DNA of 55,257 bases from NCBI GenBank assembly GCA_018457135.1, contig JAGGDU010000030.1:1-55257 (forward strand). Direction: 5' to 3'. The translations under genes were made by a program, and so were the position numbers. This document shows, piece by piece, positions 18,923 through 27,810 of this stretch (its first letter is position 1; every line of letters begins with the position of its first letter). The notes beneath the pieces were generated by a model. That model was given only the letters and a program-made list of their open reading frames with translations, was not told the DNA's origin and did no database searches. The DNA comes from Trichodesmium erythraeum GBRTRLIN201. Its GTDB lineage: Bacteria > Cyanobacteriota > Cyanobacteriia > Cyanobacteriales > Microcoleaceae.

Positions 18923-20347
18923 ATGAAACAAATTTTAAGTAGATATAAAATTGCTAGTTCCTCTCCACAGAATCTAACTAAAAACCCTTTATTTTGGCTT
19001 AACAGTCAGATAGATTTCATTTTTGTATTATTATTAGCAATATTAATTTTAATTGCCTTTTTTAGATATACATATTCTCAGGGTTCAACTATATCAAATG
19101 TTTTCAATTTCTTGATCCACTGTTTAGGTATTTGGGGGGTTGTTGTTACTGCTATAGCTATAGCTACAGTAGAAATAAATAGAGCGATCGCGAATGAAAC
19201 TAAAGAACAAGGTGAAGATGGTCTCCGAAAAAAAAGAAAAGTAGACCTAAGCAAATTAGAAGAAAATTATTTGCCAGCAAATATAACTGAACCTACTTTA
19301 GCTATGACTCGCCTTTTTCGTCATGTTTGCAATGAAGCTAAAAACTTGAGGTTTGAGTCAAGTATTAATATTGTTGAGCCATATCGTGATGAATCTCTTG
19401 ACAGTCTTTTTACAATAACAAATATTCAGAAAATTGCCCTAAGAGCAGGAATTTTCGGAACATTTATAGGTTTACTCGAAGCAATAATTCAACTCAGTCA
19501 AATTGGTTCTGAAGTAACTCCCATAGAAGCTATAAAAAACCTTTCAGGAGCTTTATTTATATCATTTAGCACGACAATAGCAGGGTTAGAAGTTGCAATA
19601 TTACTTGGATTTTTACTGATGATATTGCGTAAACGTCAAGAGAAATATTTTCGAGACATGGAAAGTTCTGTTGAAGTTATTCTCTTGCTAGCTCGAAATG
19701 CTGATAATGACGATCAATCAAGAATTTTAGGGGAATTAGCAAAAGTTGAAAGCGTTGTAGAGCAGCTAGGAAAAAGGTTTTACGAAAATACTCAAGAGAT
19801 TCAACGTAGTATTAGTGCTGTTCTAGAAAGAATTGGAGAACAAACCAATGAGATACAAAAAGGTATGGAACAAATTAAGCAAACTAAAGTAGATTTTGAT
19901 AGATTTATTAATGAAATAAGTGAAGTTCAAAATAACTTTATTGAGGAAGTAAAAGAAATTTACAGTGAACTTTCTCTAAAAAGTTTTAGAGATGACATAA
20001 AAAACGGAATAGTATTTGCCGGGCAAACAATTTCTAGTAAACTTGATGAGACAGAAAATAGTATTCAACAACAGACAGAACACATTGATGCAGGTATTAA
20101 TACTTTGTCAGAAACCAATGCCAAATTTGCAGATTTTTTACGACAACTTGACTCGTCTCAAGTCAACTTTATGAGAAATATAGAAAACTCTCAATATACA
20201 TTTTCCATGTTAGAAGCCAATGCTAAACTACGAACTACAATTAATCAAGCAATTCAGCGTATGGAAGAAATTACATATACGATGAGGACAGTCAATAAAT
20301 CTTTGAATAAACCACTCCTACAAAGAATTAAAAACATATTTAATTAG
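18923..20347 (+). CDS. ZorA/MotA-like proton-channel protein with long coiled-coil tail
   Basis: 474 residues. Membrane helices at about 30-47 (FIFVLLLAILILIAFF), 62-83 (FLIHCLGIWGVVVTAIAIAT), 172-190 (IALRAGIFGTFIGLLEAII) and 208-235 (GALFISFSTTIAGLEVAILL). The last pair is the MotA/TolQ/ExbB core, and the helix pattern with a large cytoplasmic loop fits MotA/ZorA. Residues 255-460 form a long coiled coil (SRILGELAKVESVVEQLGK, then repeated Glu/Lys/Gln heptads), the hallmark of ZorA. ATG 18923 is preceded by AGAGGAG. The next gene is a ZorB/MotB-like partner 37 bp downstream. In Zorya, ZorAB form a proton-driven membrane motor; that role here is inference. Confidence 0.82.
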   Translation: MKQILSRYKIASSSPQNLTKNPLFWLNSQIDFIFVLLLAILILIAFFRYTYSQGSTISNVFNFLIHCLGIWGVVVTAIAIATVEINRAIANETKEQGEDGLRKKRKVDLSKLEENYLPANITEPTLAMTRLFRHVCNEAKNLRFESSINIVEPYRDESLDSLFTITNIQKIALRAGIFGTFIGLLEAIIQLSQIGSEVTPIEAIKNLSGALFISFSTTIAGLEVAILLGFLLMILRKRQEKYFRDMESSVEVILLLARNADNDDQSRILGELAKVESVVEQLGKRFYENTQEIQRSISAVLERIGEQTNEIQKGMEQIKQTKVDFDRFINEISEVQNNFIEEVKEIYSELSLKSFRDDIKNGIVFAGQTISSKLDETENSIQQQTEHIDAGINTLSETNAKFADFLRQLDSSQVNFMRNIENSQYTFSMLEANAKLRTTINQAIQRMEEITYTMRTVNKSLNKPLLQRIKNIFN

Positions 20348-20384
20348 ATAATAAATTAACCATAAATTAGAATTTTATTTGAGG

Positions 20385-21146
20385 ATGAAAAAACTTTGGA
20401 ATTTTGTTAGTAATGAAGAAGATCCTTTCGGTCCAGGAGTCGATTTAATTGTTTCCTTACTTGCTATACTATTAGTAATGTTGGTGATTACTGCTGGAGC
20501 TTATCAAGATATTAATACTAAATATCAGGAATCAGTAATATCTTTAGAATCTTCAGAAAATAGAGTTAAGCAATTAACAAAATCACTAGATTTTGAAAAA
20601 GAAAAGAGTTCAGAATTATATAAAAAACTAACTGCTGAAACTTCTGCTAGAATTCCACAATTTCCTCCTAATATTGTTATTACTGCTGCAGAAGGATATG
20701 ATTTTCCTTCAGGTAGTGCCGAGCTAACTGATGCTTTAAATAAATATATTCGTAATAAACTTCTTAAAAATATTGAGGAAAATATTCAAAAATATGACGT
20801 TAATACCGTAGTTGTAATTGGTCATACAGATGGACAACCTGTTGCAGATCCTGTCAGTAACCTTGACGGCTTAGTTGAAGAGGTTGCTAGTGGAAGTAAA
20901 TCTATAAAAGAATTACAAGAAGGGTCTAATATAGATTTAGGAATTATGAGAGCATTAGCAGTCGTTAGAAAACTTCAAGACATTCAAAAGTCAGAGGGAA
21001 GACTTAAAGGTATTGACCCGTTGAAGGGTTTTCGCGCATATTCTTCGGGTCCATTAACCTTAAAAAATGGAGAATTTGCTCAACCTAATGAAAACCCTGA
21101 TCAACAGAGGCGACGTATTGAGATTCGTTTTACTAATTCGGAGTAA
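20385..21146 (+). CDS. ZorB/MotB-like OmpA-domain motor partner
   Basis: About 253 residues from ATG 20385 (MKKLWNFVSNEEDPFGPGVD); an in-frame TTG six bases earlier is possible. A single membrane helix (about 19-40, DLIVSLLAILLVMLVITAGA) starts with Asp, the position of the proton-carrying Asp in MotB/ZorB. Next is a coiled-coil linker (45-85), then an OmpA-like peptidoglycan-binding domain: YDFPSGSAELT, VVVIGHTDGQPV, LGIMRALAVVRKLQ, RRRIEIRFTN. The short SNEED-PFGPG-VD start is closer to ZorB-type proteins than to flagellar MotB. No ZorC or ZorD gene follows; downstream is spacer and a convergent PLD gene. Confidence 0.82.
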   Translation: MKKLWNFVSNEEDPFGPGVDLIVSLLAILLVMLVITAGAYQDINTKYQESVISLESSENRVKQLTKSLDFEKEKSSELYKKLTAETSARIPQFPPNIVITAAEGYDFPSGSAELTDALNKYIRNKLLKNIEENIQKYDVNTVVVIGHTDGQPVADPVSNLDGLVEEVASGSKSIKELQEGSNIDLGIMRALAVVRKLQDIQKSEGRLKGIDPLKGFRAYSSGPLTLKNGEFAQPNENPDQQRRRIEIRFTNSE

Positions 21147-21605
21147 CAAGCAAGCTATAATTTATACTAACCATGAGCAATATTTTTTACTTTTTATTGA
21201 GTAGCAGACTCACCCGTAACCCTTTCGTTGGATAGGAAGTAGGGCAGAGAAATAAACATAAGAATAATTAACAGGTTTTTAGCTTTTTATTATCAAAAAT
21301 ACTTAGAGATAGAGGCAATAAATTCAATAATATTTCAAGTCATATCAATTATGAAAAAAGAATGTAAAAAATAATTCAAATAACTACAAGTAATTAAAGC
21401 TTGTTGATTAAATATCAAAGCATTAACAGATAAAAATTTAAAGCTTTTTTATCGTCAAAAAAGCCTTCTATTGTTGGGATTAGGGATGTGTACATTCCCG
21501 GTTATTCTTTAGGGATATTGCATATAACTTCCTACCTATCCTCCTATTTCTCTACTCCTTCAAAAGACTGTTTTGGTAATACCTAATTATAGTTTTTGAT
21601 CTAAA
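21147..21605. other. Convergent gene-free spacer
   Basis: Between the ZorB-like gene (+) and the PLD gene (-). Holds a palindrome-family half-copy (TAGGGATGTGTACATTCCC, 21481-21499) and a second TAGGGATATTGCAT at 21512. No coding sequence supported. Confidence 0.4.
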
Positions 21606-23228
21606 TTACCAAGTTACCCGATCGCTTAATTTATCTAATATTTTAGGTCCAATACCAGATATCTGATCTAGATCTGCTAAAGATGTAAAAGGTTTATTTT
21701 TCCTAGCTTGAATAATGCGTTCTGCTAATTTTGGTCCGACTCCAGGAAGTGTTTCTAATTCTTCAGCAGTAGCAGTATTGAGATTAATTTTATTATTAGT
21801 ATTTGTTAGGAAAATTTCAGTTTTTGTTAATCTATCACCACATTCTTGTTGTTGTTTTTCAACTTTTTTTATCAACCATGATGGTATACCCATAGTTGCT
21901 GTTTGATAAAGTCTTTGAAACTCACGTTCAAAATGAGCTGCTACTGTGGAACTTTCTATTACTAATAAAGTTTCATCATTGTTTTTATTAGCTGCTTCAG
22001 TCCAGTTGTGAGAACCAGTAATTACAATTGAATTATCAATAATTCCAAATTTGTGATGGAGGCGATCGCCAGGGGGTAAGTTAGGTACACCTACTGTATA
22101 TATAGGTTTTTTCCAAGTCTGATTATTAGTTTCATATTTACATTTATTTGGCAGAGCAATTCCCATTATATCTAACCCTTCACTATAGTAACGATAGGCA
22201 AAACTACGGTCAATTAAACCTTGAATTAATACTCCTTGTAGAGATTTTTTTTCTAGGGTATTAACTAATAGTTGTGCTGAAAATATAAATAGGGATAAAT
22301 TAATAGATTTTTGTGCTTTTTCTAATGTTTGATTAATTAGACCATTTACACTTTTTTGCCAAGATAGACTCTTAGAAGTAGGAGAAAATTGTACTGCAAC
22401 TTTTGTATCACCAACCAATACTTCTCTTGTCTGTCTAAATGGTTTTTTGATGCCAAATTTACTATCTAGTTTACCTCCAGGTCCGTCTCCCCATAAGAGA
22501 TTAAATTCTTCTGTGAATAGTTCAGCTAATTCAACACTTTCTATTTTTAAGAGATTATTAGTATTTCCTTGACTCAGAGACTCCGAAAAATCCCCATGAA
22601 TACCACTGGTAGTAAAATTAGCCGAGGTGACAATGGTGGTTTTACCATCCACAACTAAAAATTTATGGTGCATCAAACCACTACCCTTAGAGCCATCAGC
22701 AGTATCATCGATCAAGGGAACTCCTGCATTGCTTAAAATTATTAGAGCATCCCTATGATTCACTTTATATTGACTAATGTCACCATCTATGTTATTGCTA
22801 GAGATACTAATAAATTCATTGTAGCGATCGCGCTCCCGTTCAGGCAGTTGAGAGACTTCAGATGGACTTAAACTTTCCCAGGGAAGATTATAGGTATTTT
22901 CAATAATAACTCGTACTTTGACCCCAGCTCGATACCTTTCGGCCAAAGCCTGAGTGATACTTGGTAAACTTAACTCTTGAACCGCCACATACACAGTAGA
23001 ATTAGCATCAGCAATAGTATTAACAATTATTTCTTCAAGATTATCTCCTAGTCGGGTTTGCTGGCGTAGGACTTCAGTATAGCTTGAAGCTTGAGATTGA
23101 TTAAAGTAACATTTAATTAGAGGTTCTTGTGGCAATGGGGATAGAGGAGGAACTAACTCTTGAGGTTTATTCAGACAAGCAGTTAGGTTCAAAGTTAATA
23201 GTAAAACATAGCTAAATCGCAGTTTCAA
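21606..23228 (-). CDS. Phospholipase D-like lipoprotein with C-terminal helix-hairpin-helix domain
   Basis: About 540 residues if started at TTG 23228, giving a lipoprotein leader MKLRFSYVLLLTLNLTAC with lipobox LTAC; the open frame continues upstream to 23297. Two HKD motifs define two PLD half-sites: HHKFLVVDGKTTIVTSANF and LHHKFGIIDNSIVITGSHN. The last 65 residues are a ComEA-type double HhH: INLNTATAEELETLPGVGPK, then LDQISGIGPKILDKL. The combination suggests a secreted, membrane-anchored nuclease or phosphodiesterase acting on DNA, but PLD substrates are broad. Convergent with the ZorAB-like pair, hence not in its operon. Confidence 0.88.
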   Translation of the reverse strand: MKLRFSYVLLLTLNLTACLNKPQELVPPLSPLPQEPLIKCYFNQSQASSYTEVLRQQTRLGDNLEEIIVNTIADANSTVYVAVQELSLPSITQALAERYRAGVKVRVIIENTYNLPWESLSPSEVSQLPERERDRYNEFISISSNNIDGDISQYKVNHRDALIILSNAGVPLIDDTADGSKGSGLMHHKFLVVDGKTTIVTSANFTTSGIHGDFSESLSQGNTNNLLKIESVELAELFTEEFNLLWGDGPGGKLDSKFGIKKPFRQTREVLVGDTKVAVQFSPTSKSLSWQKSVNGLINQTLEKAQKSINLSLFIFSAQLLVNTLEKKSLQGVLIQGLIDRSFAYRYYSEGLDIMGIALPNKCKYETNNQTWKKPIYTVGVPNLPPGDRLHHKFGIIDNSIVITGSHNWTEAANKNNDETLLVIESSTVAAHFEREFQRLYQTATMGIPSWLIKKVEKQQQECGDRLTKTEIFLTNTNNKINLNTATAEELETLPGVGPKLAERIIQARKNKPFTSLADLDQISGIGPKILDKLSDRVTW

Positions 23229-23297
23229 AGAATAAAGTAGCACTAATATTAGGAAATCAAGTATTTTATTAAACAAAAATTGATGGTAATTAAACAA

Positions 23298-24702
23298 GAA
23301 GTGATCATTAATAATTGCTTCTTGAAAAAGTTAGATGTATTGTAAAGTTATGGTTAGGGTTATAGCTAAAATATTTATTAATATTAATTTGACTAAAAGA
23401 GGGAGCCATAAAAAAATTAGTCTTGTGGCATAATAGCCAATAATTTGAAGTTATTATTATTAACTGCTTCTTTGGCTCTAAAGCATTATTGAATAGCTGA
23501 GGGCGATAGATTAAAATTATTGCCCAAATTAAGTTTTGTACTTTGGTTTACCAAAGCAAATCTTGTTTGTTTGAAAGATGAGTAAATGTTTAATTGCAAC
23601 CCCTGATATTCTTCTTCGTTTACCACTCAAAATTATTGTGAACAGGTCGTCGTTCCAATAAACTTTCCCAAATTTACATAAGGATTATTAAATAAGCTTT
23701 GGAGCTAGCTTTGGTGTTTCACTCTGATGCTACTGAAAGTAGTCTATAACTTAATCTATGACTTAGGAACAAAATACTAAAGAAGCTCCAAATTATTCAT
23801 ATAGTTTTCCCTCATTATTCATACTGCTACAATATTTCTCAACTATGTATGTGTAAATTTAGATAACTATAGTGAATTTTTATTTAACTGTCAAGTTCCT
23901 TTCAAAACTTTTACTTGACTCTTTTTTTACATTTAATGACCAAGCATAGGCTGGTTCCCATGATGCTAGGTGTTTTTTCAAGGGTTCAAGTACCAATACA
24001 TAATTGCTGGGACTGGACATTTTGTGACCTGCCTAATGTAGTGTACAGTTGGCCTCGTCAGTTGATTTAAACTTTTTACCCTGGGCACACTAGCTTTTTA
24101 AATACAAGTAAGGGTTTTGATTAGATTTTTTGTTAATTTTTTGTAGAGATGTTTTTTGTATTGTTCATTCCATAATCTCTTAGTAAATAATACCATTTAT
24201 CAAAAACTTTTCGACATTTTCTTGTAGGAAAGTAAGAGAGTAGGGCAGTGGAATTAGGGACATTGCATAAAAACATCCATACAATATAATAATAATTAAC
24301 ATTAACATTAACTTATCTTAAATTAATAAAAAAGTTATTCTCTATATTATATATTAATTATTTAACAACTGAAGTTTTACTTAACTAAAGTATTAATGCA
24401 TGGTAATTGGTATCAGAATGAAGTGAAAAACTCAGAGCAACTTTGTAAGTAGTCTTTGATATTCACCTACGCCAAGCGCTTAATAGCTAGGGACAATGTC
24501 AATATATTTTGTTTTCATCTATGTTATGATGTTAAAGATTGTAAATAGCTATCAGCTTTTAGTACTTAACTATCAGCTTTTTTTTAAGCTTGGATTCAAA
24601 TATAATATTCCTATAAATATGATGGTTGAGAAAGGGTTGAAAGACCCTTGGCTCACGTGAAAAATTATTCTTGAGGACTCAGAGAATTTGTAAACTCAGA
24701 TT
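23298..24702. other. 1.4-kb spacer with decayed sequence
   Basis: No intact gene. On the minus strand at 23880-24020 a 46-codon frame from ATG reads SNYVLVLEPLKKHLASWEPA, and around 23540-23720 another coherent stretch reads GKVYWNDDLFTIILSGKRRR. Both look like scraps of lost genes, which I cannot assign. The palindrome relative at 24255-24280 lies here. The last 100 bp lead into the TnpB fragment. Confidence 0.35.
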
Positions 24703-24909
24703 ATGAAAGCTAGATTTAAGTACTGTATATATCCAAATGGGGACAAAAATACCCAGGGGGCAAAGCTATTTGTTTTTGTCCATTTTGTCTTAAATGAGAG
24801 TCTAGATGGCTATCAACAAAAGTATAAATTAGGCTTAAAGAAACTATTATTATCTAAGTTACAAAAACTCTTTATGACTCAAGCTAAAAAAATTGAATAT
24901 CAGGAGTGA
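24703..24909 (+). pseudogene. TnpB (IS605 OrfB) N-terminal fragment
   Basis: 68 residues. MKARFKYCIYPNGDKNTQ, then KLFVFVHFVLNESLDGYQQ, then LQKLFMTQAKKIEYQE, is the N-terminus of IS200/IS605-family TnpB (M-K-x-x-x-x-Y-R-x-Y-P-x-x-x-Q, G-x-x-R-x-V-x-N). The remaining roughly 330 residues, including the RuvC catalytic Asp/Glu and zinc ribbon, are missing. It is a dead remnant. The 100 bp upstream contains hairpin-forming sequence (AAGGGTTGAAAGACCCTT near 24632) that may be part of the element's left end. Confidence 0.75.
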
Positions 24910-25839
24910 CTCTCATAAATTTCTAATATTCCTTTGCCAAAATATTTGAATTATTTGAGGTAGCCTTTATGAAATTCGGCATTATTCATAGGTAAATATG
25001 GTTTTTCTGATTTGCCGATAACCTAACTATTAACTGAAAAATATTTTAGATTTAGTAAAATAATGTTTTCATAGCAATATTTCATCAATGCCCAATTTTT
25101 TTATCTTACTTTTAGGTTGATAAAAAAATGCCTGTCTGTTCAGGCTTATAAATTTAAAAGCCAGAAATCACTAGGGGAACTGCAAGGTTAAGAAAAGGTG
25201 GGTTGAAATTTTGTTAACATCAACTTTCTAGCAAAATTAAAGTTATAAAAATCAAAATTATTTGTTGAGATAACTACCTAGTCTGCCTCGCTCTGTCAAC
25301 TACATTAATTTTAATCTAAGAGATATTTTATTGGTTTTGTCGTAAAAATTAATCCATAATCTTTATTTAAAATCGATAATTATGTAGGTATATATTTGGG
25401 CATAAAAACTTTTGCAATGTTGAAATGATGAGCAAAAATTAATTCGCTAAAACTATTGAAAAAAAGTAATTAATAACTAGCATATTTTTGAGGAAAAACA
25501 TTTTCTGAAAATAACAACTTAGTCAGTAGTTGTCTAAAAATTAGTTAAGTTATCAATGGAAAATTACTAATTTTCAAGGTTAACTTAAAGATACAACATA
25601 TAGCTTTCTACAAAAATTATTAACTAGTATTATTTTGCACAAAAGTTAAGTGATTGTACTCTAAAAGTAAAGTATTATAATTAAACATAATGAAAATATT
25701 TTTCTGGAATTTATTGCTGCCAATTCCCAATCCCCAATTCCCAATTGTCTGAAATTTTCCCATGATTTGGGTATTCACAAACAGAGACATGATCTGAAAT
25801 TTGAATGCTTCTAGAATGATGAAAAATTTTTACTTAGGG
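24910..25839. other. AT-rich gene-free spacer
   Basis: No coding sequence or clear element recognised. Near 25717-25752 a low-complexity CCAATTCCCAATCCCC-like stretch resembles one at 6586-6606; both are short repeated spacer sequence. Confidence 0.35.
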
Positions 25840-26121
25840 AAAAGTATGGTCGCAAGGGAAATCCCGACAAAACAGTAGATGATCCATGGTAGTTAAGTGA
25901 GATAGGTAGGCTACAATTAGGAACACTTCTAGAAGGTAAAATAGAAAAATATAATTGTGACTTTAGAATCATTGTATAGATGGTAAATAACATCTCTTAC
26001 TTTACTATTGTTGTGAAACTTAATGGTGGAAAGTTAGATCTTTCAAGTAAGAATGGTTTTGTCTTAACACTTGATGATGAATACGACTGCGATGAAAATA
26101 TAGGGATAAATAAGCGATAAG
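25840..26121 (+). pseudogene. Possible decayed gene, unassigned
   Basis: One frame reads EKYGRKGNPDKTVDDPW, TAG, LSEIGRLQLGTLLEGKIEKY, NCDFRIIV, TAG (25978), then MVNNISYFTIVVKLNGGKLD to a TAA at 26119. The pieces look protein-like and share a frame, as in the other stop-interrupted genes. No family recognised. The last part alone (25981-26121) could encode 46 residues. Confidence 0.3.
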
Positions 26122-26229
26122 TATATTGCTGACTCTTTCGGTATTTGGAGAAAAAAACGACGTGGAGATAAATGTAACCTACAACGTACCTATTCACCCA
26201 TCTCTTGGGGGTGGGTCAGGTTCGGTGCA

Positions 26230-26300
26230 ATATTCTATTAGACGTCAACTCCCGGAGGAGCTTGGGCTCGGTAGAATTCCTGTGCCTGTAGGCCAGGGAA
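26230..26300 (+). mobile_element. IS605-like right-end motif
   Basis: GGAGCTTGGGCTCGGTAGAA followed by TTCC resembles 421-447 (GGAACTTTGGCTCAGTAGAA then GTCC) and the minus strand near 6717-6740. I read these as worn right ends (the guide-RNA-like region) of IS605-type elements. The overlapping 62-codon frame is therefore not treated as a gene. Confidence 0.3.
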
Positions 26301-26326
26301 GATGTCAAAACTAACTTTGCTGTTTT

Positions 26327-26725
26327 ATGCCGAAAAGAAAAAGGACTTTTCCGTGTGGTCATAAAGGATATGGGAGAAAATGTCATCGCTGTGAACAAGA
26401 GAAAATGGTACAGCAAAGAGCTGAGGAAGAAATAGCGGAAAAGCGAGAAAAAAGGTTAGAGTGGGAAGCTTCCTTCGATTGTGATTTGATAGATTTGAAG
26501 GGTCTACCAGACTATGTAGTGGTTAAAGCTAGAGCAATTATTTCTGGGTTAAACAATAATCAAAGCTATCGAGAATTTGGAGGTAAACGGCTGCGCCACA
26601 ATCGTTTTATTGTGAGTATACCTGTTACTCGTAATTATAGAATGATTTGTCAAGATTATGGGAATTTTGTTGTGCCACAGAAGGTGATGTCCCATGAGGA
26701 TTATAATATTTGTAAACCCAAGTAG
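26327..26725 (+). CDS. Small zinc-ribbon-like protein of unknown function
   Basis: 132 residues starting MPKRKRTFPCGHKGYGRKCH. Cys10, His12, Cys19-x-x-Cys22 (PCGHKGYGRKCHRC) form a probable zinc knuckle. Next comes a charged helix (EKMVQQRAEEEIAEKREKR), then an alpha/beta part (DLKGLPDYVVVKARAIISGL, RHNRFIVSIPVTRNYRMICQ) ending MSHEDYNICKPK. Similar proteins are common in filamentous cyanobacteria. The C-terminal part recalls ParE/RelE-like cores (R-F-x-x-x-I-P-x-x-x-x-Y-R-x-I), but I would not assign toxin activity. It is intact although the surroundings are decayed. Confidence 0.65.
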   Translation: MPKRKRTFPCGHKGYGRKCHRCEQEKMVQQRAEEEIAEKREKRLEWEASFDCDLIDLKGLPDYVVVKARAIISGLNNNQSYREFGGKRLRHNRFIVSIPVTRNYRMICQDYGNFVVPQKVMSHEDYNICKPK

Positions 26726-27807
26726 TTAGGGGGCAGGAAGTAGAGATAGTGAAACAAATAGTTCTAGTTCAAAAATTGGATAATTTATTTTTTGCTCCTT
26801 GCTGGCTTTTAGTCCCTCTACAAGGAAATCAAAAGATAAAAACTCAAGGTATTATTGCTAATGCTTTGAGTAAGAAGTTTACCTAGCTAAACTAGATAGA
26901 GAGCATTACTTTAGATTTTGAATTTTGTATTTTGCGGATACTTTGGTTTTCAATTTTCTTATACAAAACTTCTGTTTTCTCCCTTTTACCTTCTTCTTTT
27001 AAGTCAAAATTTCTATATTCTTGAATAATTAAGATTCCTGTAATAAGGTGAGCACTTCAAAAAGTCAATTAGACTATAATATGCTAAATACATTTTTGAG
27101 CAATTGAATCCTCAGAGATTAAAGGCAATACAACAAGATTAGAAGGTAATTAAAGAGTTTTTCAGATTTCTTTTTATTGAGACTAAATCCTTAAAGGTTT
27201 GAGTTGGATATACTTAGAGCTTATTCGTTAGTTGATGAATTACAGTAGTATTAGACTTTTAAATAGTTTTTAAAGAAAGTCTGGAATCAAGTTGTAATTC
27301 TTACTTTTGCTAATTTACTATAGTCACTATACCATGCTTTACTAGGAATAGGTTGACTACAAAAATAAAAAATTATAAGTATGCGTTGGATGTTTTAAGT
27401 ATGTTCAAATATTTAACTTATTTTATAAGTGATGAGATATTCTTTTTATTTAGGTACAGTTGTTTTTATTCTTTTCTATGCCTACAGAACTAGATTGATT
27501 ATACCATTGATCAAGGACTTTTCAACTAGGCTATCGAGAAGGTAGGGATTTTCCATACAACGTCCCTAAAATATAAAAATAATTAGTATTAGACCTATGG
27601 AAAAATAAAAATTTGAGAAGGATAGTAAAGGGTTTAAAAACTATTTGCGGGAGAGGTCTATTAATGAGAGCAAGTGGAGAGATTGAAGGTTATTCCCTTT
27701 GTGTTTATTACTAAGGGTTTCATAAATTGTACAGAAAGCTAGCATTAATGCATGCTACTCCCTAAAACCTAAGTCACTAAAACTTAAAAGAAAACAAAAG
27801 GAGAAAG
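26726..27807. other. 1.1-kb gene-free spacer
   Basis: No supported gene. Contains the palindrome-family copy 27543-27568 (TAGGGATTTTCC, then CAACGTCCCTA). That copy is preceded by ATACCATTGATCAAGGACTT, which matches ATACCATTTATCAAAAACTT upstream of the copy at 24255. The repeat unit is therefore longer than the palindrome, perhaps a small MITE. Confidence 0.45.
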
Positions 27808-27810
27808 ATG

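Noticed and set aside
18923-21146. Calling the pair flagellar MotA/MotB
   Set aside because: No flagellar genes nearby and the long coiled-coil tail and short N-terminus favour ZorA/ZorB. Also not called a complete Zorya system because ZorC and ZorD are missing.
21606-23228. PLD nuclease as effector of the ZorAB-like system
   Set aside because: It is convergent with the pair, separated by about 450 bp, and its lipoprotein signal and HhH domain suggest an independent exported enzyme.
26126-26314. 62-codon plus-strand frame ending GRIPVPVGQGRCQN
   Set aside because: It lies over a motif shared with transposon right ends, has no recognisable protein features and a weak start.
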